NCBI GenBank assembly: GCA_965240325.2
Contig: OZ251225.1
Span: 186,001-250,000 of the forward strand
Direction of reading: 5' to 3'
Source: Rebecca billardiae RCC1528
Lineage: Eukaryota; Haptophyta
DNA length: 64,000 bases
Part shown: positions 53,965-64,000 of the stretch, piece after piece
How positions within the stretch are numbered: the stretch's first letter is position 1
How the letters are laid out: every line of letters begins with the position of its first letter
Program-made: the position numbers and the translations under genes
The notes under the pieces: generated by a model
What the model was told of the DNA's origin: nothing
The model's input: only the letters and a program-made list of their open reading frames with translations
The model's database searches: none

Positions 53965-56088
53965 TCGACGCGGCGAGGGCTGTCCATCGGCGTTGTGTCG
54001 GCGGCGCGCCGGCTCGTCGGCAGCAGATGGCCTCGCGGCGCACAGGCACGGCGGCTCATGGCGGCTCACCGCAGACACGGACTACGGTCCGTCACGGAGC
54101 TCAGATCGCACTCGGCATGATCGTCACGGAGCGGAGTGCGCGCATGACATCATCATCAGGGACACTGACGATGATGATGACGACTGTCGATCGATGACGA
54201 GATCGCTGACTGCTACTTTTATATATATATATGATATACAATATATATAAGCAAAGAACGCAGAGGAGACTTGGGACCTCGGGCTTTGGCCTTTGCAGAT
54301 GATGCGCCTCAGCGGCTCAGGCTGCCAAGCAGGGGCTGCCGAGAGATGAGCAGCTCGGCCTGAAAGGTCGTCTAAGCGATGACGATCGAGCGAGCTCTGC
54401 TAGGTGATGGGCTGCTTGATGAGCTTTGGTAAGCAGTTGCCACGCCGACTTAAGATGACCTTGGATATGATCTCGAGCGCCGGATAGTGGAGAGGAGCGG
54501 GTACTTACAGAGGAGCCAGTGTGGTTTACAGGCCGATATGAAAGGACCAGCGCCCGCCATGATGATGATAAAGGAAAGCTCCGTGGCCGATGAGCTCCGG
54601 AAATCGACTGCAACTACCTGCAGGACCTAGAAGACGATGGCGGCCCTTGTCCACCAGCTGCGCGTTGCCTTTCCAGCCTCCCGACACTACACTTGGTTAT
54701 AACTCCGTTATACTTATAACGCCATATATATATACGTCGTTAATATACGACGACTACTACTTAGCGCGCTACTACTGTGCTATTAATATATATATATATA
54801 TATACGTAAGCTTTATGCGCGAGTATCGTGCGCGGCTGAACGCCGGCTGAAGTCCGCCGCCGGGTCAAAGTAACTACTCATCAAAGTTCGTTCTATCTAT
54901 TACCGTACGGCGTACCGTGTCGGTGGCAGTAGCGGGGCGCGGACAGCGGTTGCAGCCTCACGAGTCAGCCTGGCCTCGGCCTCGCTGACGCTGTGCCGGG
55001 CGCCGTCGGGCGGGCCGAGTCGGCTAGTACGGTACTCATCATCATCATGACAATCAATCAGTATAGGCCGGTATAGTCCGAGCAGTCGGCTCCGGTCGAT
55101 GACTCGAGGCATCCGGCCTGCCTCTGAGTGGCCGCCAGTCTGTCATCGTACATACGTGGCAGCATCGTCTCAGTCGCCGCGAACTCGTCTCGGGCTGTGA
55201 GCTACGACTGCTGCGTCTGCGTGCTATACAGTAGTTGGCGAGTAGACAGTAGTAGCAGTGACGAACTGCTAAGTGCTAGTGAAGAGTCACGGTCGGCCAG
55301 ACGTCCTGACGAGTACGAAACTACGACGACACAGTGCAATGATACTGATATCCAGCTGTGACACGGGGCTGCTCACGGCTCACTCAGTGTGTCAATTAGC
55401 TTACGACAGCGCATTATCATCACTGCTACATGCAGCACTGTGCCCTCAGTGTCAGCCGTGCCGCGGACTCGGCAGCGCACCGGGCCTGCCGCCTGCCGAG
55501 CCGAGCCCTAGAGCCCCTATAGACTCGCGCTATAGCTAGACGAGACTGTGAGAGTCCAAGATAGCACTTAGCAGTAGCAGAGTACGAGTACGGAGACTTG
55601 CCGCGCCTGCCTTTGCCTTGGCGGGCTGCTAGTTCGGAGTGCGGGCCCCGGAGTGCCTGCCGCCAGAGTGCCGGCCTCACCGTGAGTAGTCACTACACTG
55701 TCACTGACTGTCACCGTAGTGCATGACTCGGTAGGCGCGGGCGCGATGGCCTCGTCGCGCCGCCGACTGCTGTCTGCTGATCCCGGGTGCGATATGGCAC
55801 GGCGGATTCTCCGCGCCACGGTCCTGACGATCGATGCTGTATATATATGTCATCAGTAGTGGCAGCCGTGGCTGTCAACAGTCTGCGCCGATGTGAAGCC
55901 TGTGACGACTGACGCGGTCCGCGCCCAATGGCCGTGGACCTTCACCTTGCGTTCGCGTATATCCACGTGACCGCCAGTGAAGGCAGTGAACCACATGACG
56001 CCGACGGGTCGTCCGAGACGTCACTCGTCATCCGTGCGTCCACGCGCATCACCGCAGATCATCACGGCTACAGCTGCGTGCGTGCGCA
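53965..56088. other. Convergent intergenic region, 2.1 kb
   Basis: Between the SPATA4-like and RUN/PX stops. TA tracts at about 54216-54250 and 54784-54804, ATCATC-type words at 54149-54183 and 55035-55050. No gene or RNA recognised; composition is the least GC-biased of the window. Confidence 0.5.
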
Positions 56089-56723
56089 TCAGCTGCTCGC
56101 CCCGCGCCGCCGCGCGCCGCCCAGCATGGCTGCGAACGGGTTGACAATCATCGAGCCGAGCGGCGAGCCGAGCGGCGGGCCCGGCGCCGCCGCGCTCGCT
56201 GCGCCCGCATCGGCCGTCCCAGCGCGCGTGGCCCAGCTGGGCGCGGCCGCGTCCGCGCCGCCCGGCGAGCGCGGGGCCGCGTGCTCTGCGCGGCCGCCCC
56301 CGTTGGGCACGCCACCTCCCGGCCCGTCGGCGCGCGGGCGCGCCGGCTGCTCCTCCGGCTCGAGCTGCGAGCTGGACGCGGAGGCGGCGAAGAGGTCCGC
56401 GGCGAGCTCGGCCGCGTGGTGCGCCGCCTCTCCCATCGGCGCGTCCGACGTCGCCCACGGGTCGTCGGCGGAGCCGGCCGAGGGCAGGGACGACGCCGAC
56501 GCGTCGGCGGCGATGGCGGCGTGCGGCGGCGCGGCCGGCGGCGCGGCCGCGCGCGCGCCGCCCTCGGCCGCGCCGGCTGCCGTCGCCGCGCGCGCCGCTC
56601 GCACGCCCACGCCCACCTTGAAGCGCGCGCCGCACACGCCGCACTTGACGCGCGGCGTCGCCTCGTCCGAGCGGAAGCCGAGCTTGGCCTCGCACTTGGG
56701 GCACGCGACCATGAAGCGCTGCG

Positions 56724-56767
<44 letters not shown>

Positions 56768-59700
56768 TCCGCCGCGGCCGCGCTCGGCGGCGCGCCGCGC
56801 GCCGGCGGCGTGCTGACGGCCGCGGCCGCGGCGGGCGGCGTGGACGGCGCCGCGCCGTGGCCGGCGGCCGCGCGGTGCAGCGGCCCGGGCAGCCTGCGCA
56901 GCCCGCGCACCGCCGCGCTCCACCCCGAGTGCAGCCCGCCGCCCACCAGCCCGCCGAGCGGGCTGGTGGGCGCGTGCTGCTGCCCGGCCGCGGCCGCCGC
57001 CTCCGCCTGCGCCTCGCGCACAAACTGCGCGCTCAGCTGCTCGGTGGGCATGGGCAGCGCGAGGAAGGCGACGAGCACGGGCATGCGCATGCACAGCCGG
57101 TCGGCGGTGAGCGCGTGCAGCAGCCGCTGCAGCAGCTCGCGCCGCTCCTGCACGATCAGCGAGACGTGGCCGAGCGGCCCCGCCGCGCGTCGCTTCTCCG
57201 CCGCGAGCGCGCGCGCCCACCCCTCGAGCATGCCCACGGTCGGCGCGCGCTCGCCCGCGTGCGCGGCGGCCTCGGCGCGCAGCTCGGCGAGCAGCTGCAC
57301 AAAGCTCGAGAAGCGGCGGAAGATGAGCGCGCTCTGCACGTCGCCGAGGAGCCCCCACGACACCTGCACCTTGTACACGGCGTACGCGCTCTTGCCCTTC
57401 ACGATCTCGAAGCCGCTCACCACGGCCTGCACGCTCAGCGGGACGCGGCAGCGCGCGCCGCCGGGCGCACAGCCCGGCTGTGCGCCGGGCGCGCGCTGCT
57501 GCTGCTCGTGGTGCGCGAGGATGCCGTCGTCGTGCTCGTCGGACCACTCCGCGCCCTCGGCCGCGGCGTGCGGCCCGCCGTTCTGCGCCGCGCCGCCCGC
57601 CGCCGCGCCCGCGTCCGCGTCCGCGTCCGCCGCGGCGGCGTCCGCGGCGGCGGCGGCGGCGGCGGCGCACGCATCCGCCTCGAGCATGGCCGCCAGGGCC
57701 GCCTCCGCGGCGGCGAGGTCCTCGGTCGAGGGCACGGAGGCGACGGGCGCGGGCGGCGCGAGCTGCGGCGCGCTCGGCTGCGGGGGCGGCTGCGGCGCCT
57801 CCGCCTCGAGCTCGTCCTGCTGCGGCTGCGGCTGCGGCTGCGGCTGCGGCTGCGGCTGCGGCTGCGGCGTAGACTCTGATACCGCCTCCGCCGCCGCGCG
57901 CGCTGCGCCGGCGCCGTCTGGCGGCGACGCTGCGGCCGTCGCGGCTGCTGCGCGCGGCGCGCAGCGTGCGGCAGCGGCAGCGGCGGCAGCAGCGGCAGCA
58001 GCGGCAGCGGCGGCAGCAGAGGCAGCAGCGGCAGCAGAGGCAGCGCCCTCCTCGGCTGCGGCGCCGCGCTCGGCCGCACCCACTCCGTCGGCCGCGCCCT
58101 CTGCGCGGGCGGCTGCCGGGCCCTCCGCGCCGCTCGCGCCCTGCGCGGCGCACGCCGCCGTGTCGGCGCGCGGCGCGGCCGTCGGCGCGCCCGCGCCCGC
58201 GCCCAGCGCCGCGGCAGCCGCCTCCTCCGCCGACAGCACGCACGGCGCGGCCGCCGCCGCCGCCGGCCTGCCCGGCGCTGCGCCGGCGGCGACGGCGGCC
58301 GCGCCGCACCGAGCGTCGGCGCCGGCTGGGTGGGGCGACGCGGCGGCGGGCGCGCCCGGCGGCGCGTCGGCCGCGGCGGGCCGCTCGGCGTGCTGCGCGC
58401 CGCGCGCCGCGCCCACCTGCGCCGCCCTGCTGCTGCCGTCCTGCTCGTCGTGCGCGGCGATCGCGGCCGAGCGGCTCGAGCGGCGGCGCGCGGCGGCGAG
58501 CGGCGCGCTCAGCACAGTCGCGCCGTTCTCGCGCGCGTGCGACCAGCCCGCGCTGAGGCTGGCGGCGACGCTCGCGGCGGCGGCGGGCAGCGCGCCGCCG
58601 CCCGGCGCGCCGCCGCCGCCCCCGCCGCCGCCCCCGCCGCCCGCGCCGTCCGCCGCCGCCGCCGCCACGAGCGCGCGCTCCGCGTCCAGGCCGCCGCGCT
58701 GCTGCCGCACGAGAGCGGCCGCGCCCACGTCGAGCCGGAAGGCGAAGGCCGAGAGCGTGCCGGCGAGCGGGAGGAAGCGCAGCGCCCAGTCGCCGTTGCG
58801 CACGTGCGCGTGCTCGTGGTACCAGAAGGAGAGCAGGTGCGGGTCTCCCGAGTGCAGCAGCCGCTCGAGGCAGCCTCCGAGCGAGCCGTCGTTCAGCGCC
58901 AGCCGCAGCCAGAGCGCTGCGTGTGTGCGCCATCAGCCAAGCGCGCGCACACACACACACGCGCGCGCCAGGGGGCGCGCGGGGCAGGGGGCGCGCGCGT
59001 GAGCGCTCGGCGAGCCAGGCCCGCCGGCACGCGCGGCGGGCCGGCGGGGCGGCGCGCGTGCGCGTGCGCGTGCGCGTGCGCGCACGTCCGCGCAGCGCCT
59101 CCTCCACGTCTGCGGTGCGCGCGGCCGCCACCGAGGCCGCGGCGGGGGGGTACTCCGCCTCGAGCGACTCGACAAAGTCGAAGAAGGTGGGCGGGCGGAG
59201 CCAGAGGTCGGCGAGGTGCTCCACCTTGAAGCCGTTCTCCAGCACGAGCTGCAGCACGCCCAGCACCTCGCACACCGCCGGCTGCCCCTCGTCGAACCCC
59301 TCGCGCGCCTCCGAGTCCGCGAGCGCGCGCACCGCCAGACGCATGCGGTCGATCAGCCCCTCGCGCGAGGTGTGCAAGCGGGCGTCCGCGCCAGCCCCGC
59401 CCGACGAGCCGTCGGCGGCATCGGAGGGCTCGGCGCCGCCGCCGCCGCCGCCGGCGCCGCCCTCGTGCCCGCTGCTCGACTGCCACCCGCTCAGCAGGTT
59501 GAGCGCCTCGTCGAGCGAGGCCGCGCCCGCTGAGCGCGCGATCGCGAGCGCGTCCTGGTCGTACCCGAGCAGGGTGAGCGCGGAGAGAGGGTCGGAGGAG
59601 GGGGAGGGCGGGGAAGGGGCGGCGGCGGCGGCGGGGCTGGGCGTGGGCGAGGGCGCAGCGCCGTCCACGCCGCCCTCGGCGCGAGCACCCTGGCCCGGCG

Positions 59701-62700
59701 AGGGCGCGCGCTCGGACAAGCCGCCGAGCGCCGCGCACGCGCCGTCGGCAGCGGGCAGCGCGCCCGCCGCGCCCGCCGCGGCGCCAGGGGCCGGCTGGGC
59801 CGCGGCCGCCCGCACCGCGCCGTCGCCGTCTGGCCGTGCGCCCTCCGCCGCGGCGTCGGCGGAGGCTGGCTGCGCGTCGAGCAGCGAGAGCCGCAGCGCC
59901 TCCGCCAGCTCCGCGTCCTCCTCCTCCTCGGCCTCACCCGGCTGCTGCGGCTGCGGCTGCTGCGGCTGCGGCTGCGGCTGCGGCTGCTGCGGCTGCTGCG
60001 GCTGCGGCGGCTGCTGCGGCGGCTGCGGCTGCTCAGCCTCCGGCCGCGCCCCCGCCGCCTCCTGCGCGTCCACCGCAGCTGCAACCGCGGCGGCGGCGGC
60101 GGCATCCTCGGCAGCTGCTGCGGCGTCAGCCTCCGCCACAGCCCGTGCCACCTCCGCTGCCTCGGCCGCTGCCTCCGCCTCCGCCGCCGCCGCGGCTTCG
60201 GCAGCAGCCACCGCCTCCGCTGCCGCTGCTGCCTCCGCCGCCTCGGCCGCCGCCTCGGCCTCCGCCGCTGCCGCAGCCTCCATCTCCGCCGCAGCGTCGG
60301 CCGCCGCCTCGGCCGCCGCCGCCGCCTCTGCCTCCGCCTCCGCCTCTGCCTCCGCCTCCGCCGCGGCCTCCGCCTCCGCCGCAGCGTTGGCCGCGGCCTC
60401 CGCCTCCGCCCCTGCCGTGGCCACCGCGGCTGCCTCGGCCGCCCAAGCAGCTCCAGCCGTCGCCACGGGCTCCGCCGCCGCCTCGGCCTCCGGGGCAGCC
60501 AGCGCATCGGCCGCCCCCCCGCCCGAGCCCTCGCCCACGCCCGCGTCTGCGCTGCTGCCCGCCGCAGACGCAGCCACGGCGGCCGCGGTCGACGACGACA
60601 CGTCCGCTGCCGCCGACAGGGTCGAGGGTGAGGCCGCGTCGATGTGGCTAGCGCGCCCCGCACCCTCGGCAGCGGCCAGCCGCTCGGCCTCGGGCGGGGC
60701 GAGCGCGCCGGCTGCGTCCGCCGCCGTCGCTGCGCCCGCCGCTGCCGCCGGGGCGCCCGCCGTGCCGCACTGCGCAGAGGCAGCGGCCGGGGCCGCCGTC
60801 GGCGCGGCCGCCTCCGCGGCCGCTGAGGGCGGCGCGTGCGGGGCGCCGCTCACGCCGAGCACACTGCGCGCGCGAGGGGCGGCAGCGCGGGCGCAGCGGC
60901 GCGCGCGCGCGCGCGCGCGCACGCATGCAGGGGGCGGCGGGTGAGCGCACGGACGCAGGCGCGCGGAGGGCGCGGCGCCGCCGCTGCCGGCGGGCGGCAG
61001 CGGGCGCGCGGCCGAGCGCGCGCGCGGAGCGCGCTGGCCGGCGGCCCGCGCGTTGCGGCGCGGCCCGCGGCGCGCGCGCATCGTGCCCGCCCGCGCCGCG
61101 GCGCGCGCGGCGCGCTGCGCGGCGCACCTGGCCAGGTAGCTCGCCTCCTCCTCCGCCGCCATCGTGATGGGCGCCCCGCCGGGCGTGCTGCGCCCCGTGC
61201 TGCGCCCGTCCTCAGACTCGTCCGTGGGGCACAGCAGCGCGCTGCAGTCCGGGGCGCTCCAGTCCGGGGAGTCCGGCTCGGCGGTCGGGCCCGCGGAGGG
61301 CGAGTCGGCGCGGGGTGCCGCGCACGCGGCTGCCGCGCGCACGCCGCCCCTCGACGGCGGCGGGAGGTGCTCCGCCGCGGCCGCACCGTCTGGACCATCC
61401 GGGCGGGTGGCGGCGCGCTCGGCGGCCGTGGCGGCGCCGCACGCCGCCGCATCCTCCGCCCGTGATGGCGCGGCTGCAGTGGGCACGGGCCCAGCGCTGG
61501 CGTCCGCGCGCGCCGCCGCGCGTTCAGGCGGCCTCGCCGCCGCATCCCCCGCCCATGATGGTGCGGCTGCCTGCTCGGCCTCCGCCTCCGGCTGTGTCGC
61601 GGCCTCGGCCGTGAAGCCGACCGCAGCGGGCGCGGCCTCTGCGCGCGGCGGCGACTCCGGCGCTGCGCGCGCCCCCTCGCCCCCCTCGGCCCACTCGCCG
61701 TCCTCCCAGAGCTCGGAGGGCGGCAGGTGCTCGGGCTCGAGGCCGCCTGAGCTCTCGTCACTGCTGCTGCCCCCGCTGCCGCCCTCCTCCTCCCCTCCGC
61801 CGCCGCCCGCTCCGCCGCCGTGCGCCTTGCCCGAGCTCGAGCGCAGGGCGGCGGCCCGAGGCGGCGGCGGCGGCGGCGAGGCGGCGTGAAGCGCGGGCGC
61901 GGCGGCCGAGTCGAGCGGGCGCTCCGAGGGCGGCTCCGCCTCTCGTCGCGCCGCGCCCGCGCGCTTGCCGACCTCGTCCGCCCCGCCGGCGCGCGCGCCC
62001 TGCGCCCCGCCCGCGGATGACGCGCCGCGCTTGGCCGCCGCCCGCGGTGCCGCGCCGTTGGGGAGCGAGGGGCCGTGCGGCGCGATGGGCGCAGCCGGCG
62101 GCGGCGCGGCTGGCAGCGCGGCGCCGATGGCGCGCGCCGATGCGCGCGGGCTGCCGCCGCTCTCCGCCTCGCTCCCTCCGCCCGCCGGCGGCGGCGGCGG
62201 CGGTGGCGGCGACGGCAGCGCAGCAGCGGCCGTCGGCGCCTCGGCTGCAGCCGCGGCCCTCGGCGGTGGCGGCGCGGGTGGCACGGCGGTGGTCGGCAGC
62301 GGCTTGGGCGGCAGCGGCAGCGGCGCGGCGCGCGGCGGCGCCGCCCACGCCGCCTCGCCCGCCTGCGCCTCAAGCGGCGCCAGCCTCGGCGGCGGCGGCG
62401 CCAGCTCCGTCTCCACCTGCAGCGCGCTCACAAGCTCCGCCTTCATCACCTTCACGCGCCGCAGCGAGCGGATGGCGCGTTGCTTGCCCACGATGTCGCC
62501 CCGCGCCTTGTGCACGCCGACGCTCTTGAGCTCGGCGTTGATCGCGAGCTTGAGCTGCGCCACGTACGCGTCCACGTCGAGCGCGCCGCACGCCACCAGC
62601 CCCTCGAGCGACCCCTTGCGCGCCTCGAGCGCGCGGCGGCGCGCGGCCGCCGCCTGTGTGCCGGCGTGCGCGTACACGCCTGCGCGCGCCTCGAGCTCGT

Positions 62701-63643
62701 CGAGCTCCCAGCTCAGCACGTCGAACGAGGCGATGCGCGCCGCGTACTCCTCGTCGTCCTCCTCCTCGTCGTCCGCGCGCGCGACCTGCGGCGCGGCGAG
62801 CGCCGGCGGCGGATCCTGCGGCTGCGCGGCCGGCGGCGGCGGCGGCGGCGCACGCGGGTGCGCGCGCGCGGACGGGTGCGACGGGTGCGCGCGCGGCGGC
62901 AGCGGCTCGGCAGCCGCGTCGGGCGGCGGCGGCGGCGGCGGCGGCGAGGGCTGCCCGCCTGCGCCCGGCCCCGACGCCTCCGCCGACCCCGGCTGCGCAT
63001 CGCGATGTCTGTCGGCAGCGGCCGCGCCGTGCGCGCCTTCACGCCTGCGCGCGCCAGGCGCAGAGCGCTCGCGCGTTTGCGCGTGCTCGGCGGCGTGCTC
63101 GCTCGGCTGATCCCATGGCTCGGCGGCCACGGCGTGCACTGCGCCGCGAGCGTCCATGTCGGCGTCGAGCTCTGCAGCCGTCGCCCCCGCCGCCTCCGCC
63201 GCCTCCGCCACCGCCCACGCGGCGGCCGTGCCACCGGCGTGCGAGCCGTCGCGCAGCCCGTCAGCGCGGCCGTCCGCCTCCTCGTCGCCCTCGCCGAGCG
63301 GCAGCGCCAGGATGGCGTCCGAGCGGTGGTCGAGCCGCGCGCGCGGCTCGCCGCCGCCCGCCGCGCCCACCGCCGGCTCGAGCGGCGGCAGCGGCGGCAC
63401 CGCCGAGCCGCCGCCCGCGGCCGGGCGCGCGCCGGGCGAGCACGGGCCAGAGCCCCCAGAGTCCCGCCGCGCGAACACGCGCAGTGCTGCCTGGATGGCG
63501 TCGAGGGTGGGCGGCGGCTCGGGCTCCGGCTCGGCAGGCGGCGGGCTGGGCACGCGCGCGGGCGCGGCGGGCGGCGGTGCGCGCGACGGCGGTGGCGGCG
63601 GCGGCGGTGGGTGCGCCGCCACGCCAGCATCGCCCCAGCTCCC

Positions 63644-63679
<36 letters not shown>

Positions 63680-64000
63680 GTGCGGTGTCGAGTGCGCGGG
63701 CAGCAGGTCTCCCAGCAGCTCGATCGGCGGCAGCGCGTGCGGCGGCGGTGGGTGGGCGGCCGGAGGGGGCGGCCCCGCGGGCGGCAGCAGGTCGGCGGAG
63801 GACGAGGCGCTCAGGCTGCCGTGTGCGCCGCTGAACGGCTCGGCGTGCGCGCGGCCGCAGCCCCCAGGAGGCAGCGGCGGCGGCGGCGCGTGGTGTGGCG
63901 GCGGGTAGCGCGCAGGGGTGGGCTGGGGCGGGTTCGGCGGCATGCCGTGCCGAGGGAGCAGCTCGGCAGGTGGCGAGGCGCGCGCCGCCAGCCCAGCCAG
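56089..64000 (-). CDS. UIM-UBA-RUN-PX-zinc-ribbon protein, 5' end possibly beyond window
   Basis: Exons 64000-61128 (open at the edge; ATG at 63943), 60863-59086 and 58916-56089, introns GTGCGC...CAG of 264 and 169 nt, phases 2 and 1; about 2,473 aa from that ATG. The N-terminus is Pro-rich. At ~408-520 lies a helical block (VDAYVAQLKLAINAELKSVG). An Ala/Glu and Gln/Pro low-complexity tract follows. Then come a UIM-like helix (DAELAEALRLSLLDA, ~1250), a UBA-like domain (LTLLGYDQDALAIARSAGAA, ~1365-1400), a RUN domain split by intron 2 (GLIDRMRLAVRALADSE ... LWLRLALNDGSLGGCLERLL), a PX domain (~2020-2155, SAYAVYKVQVSWGLL, IFRRFSSFVQLLAELR) and a four-Cys zinc ribbon (CPKCEAKLGF ... CGVCGARF, ~2266-2295). 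Known: PX binds phosphoinositides, RUN engages small GTPases, UIM/UBA bind ubiquitin. Inferred: endosomal ubiquitin-dependent sorting adaptor. Confidence 0.85.
57818..57871 (-). repeat. (CTGCGG)n repeat encoding Gln-Pro
   Basis: Hexamer array within exon 3 of the RUN/PX gene, encoding alternating Pro-Gln. A similar CTGCGG array lies at about 59940-60030. Confidence 0.9.
60120..60440 (-). repeat. Ala/Glu-coding low-complexity array
   Basis: Imperfect GCC/GCG-GAG codon repeats (AEAEAE, AAAEA) over about 100 residues of exon 2 of the RUN/PX gene, predicting a long charged single helix or a disordered spacer. Confidence 0.85.

Noticed and set aside
55928-59002. 1,024-codon plus-strand frame opposite the RUN/PX gene
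   Set aside because: Ala/Ser/Pro/Cys-rich shadow; the PX, RUN and zinc-ribbon signatures are on the minus strand.
1-64000. tRNA, rRNA or CRISPR features
   Set aside because: I looked for GGTTCRANNCC-type T-arms with matching acceptor stems and for regularly spaced repeats and found none I can support; a tRNAscan or covariance-model run would be decisive.

Overview
The window looks like nuclear DNA of a eukaryote, most likely a unicellular flagellated alga with an extremely GC-rich coding sequence. It contains spliceosomal introns, a homeodomain, a V-ATPase subunit, a SPATA4-type CH-domain (flagellar) protein, a bestrophin, an OTU protease, a RUN/PX trafficking protein and several proteins with N-terminal signal or presequence-like leaders. 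Coding regions are strongly GC-biased, so the antisense and off-frame strands are full of long spurious frames. Intergenic DNA is visibly poorer in GC and carries TA and CT microsatellites. A haptophyte of the Pavlova/Diacronema kind would fit, but that is inference from composition and gene content only.

Layout, left to right. 1-998 (-): 3' part of a homeodomain gene, running off the left edge. 1.0-5.2 kb: gene-poor, with two weak minus-strand candidates and a foldback hairpin. 5.3-12.7 kb (-): a three-exon gene for a 2,368-residue coiled-coil protein, head-to-head with a three-exon aspartyl-tRNA synthetase (12.9-15.0 kb, +). 16.9-18.1 kb (-): secreted/endomembrane OTU protease, head-to-head with a tail-anchored multi-fibronectin-III protein (18.6-23.8 kb, +). 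24.1-25.2 kb (+): V-ATPase subunit E. 26.2-26.8 kb (+): small ubiquitin-fold-like protein. 28.5-30.5 kb (+): SMARCAL1/ZRANB3-like SNF2 ATPase. 31.0-33.0 kb (-): bestrophin, whose immediate upstream DNA is a 2 kb Mutator-like transposable element (33,051-35,075). 36.6-39.6 kb (-): membrane-anchored leucine-rich-repeat protein, head-to-head with a GT4 glycosyltransferase (40.0-42.0 kb, +). 43.0-43.3 kb (-): SCOC homologue, head-to-head with a MYND/armadillo-like protein (43.7-46.5 kb, +). 46.9-47.2 kb (-): small leader-peptide protein. 47.7-49.7 kb (-): amino-acid transporter. 50.2-50.8 kb (-): organellar release-factor-like protein, head-to-head with the SPATA4-like protein (51.0-54.0 kb, +). 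56.1-64.0 kb (-): very large UIM-UBA-RUN-PX-zinc-ribbon protein, running off the right edge.

Five compact divergent gene pairs, separated by about 200-460 bp, suggest shared promoters. The genes do not form one pathway. They are a housekeeping and cell-biology set: translation, proton pumping, membrane traffic, ion and amino-acid transport, flagella and chromatin. Across 20 reconstructed introns the splice donor is usually GTGCG rather than the textbook GTRAG, and the acceptor is almost always CAG. The points most worth following up are the transposon rewiring the bestrophin 5' end, the RUN/PX domain combination, and the GTGCG donor bias. I found no CRISPR array, viral gene or obviously new enzymatic system.
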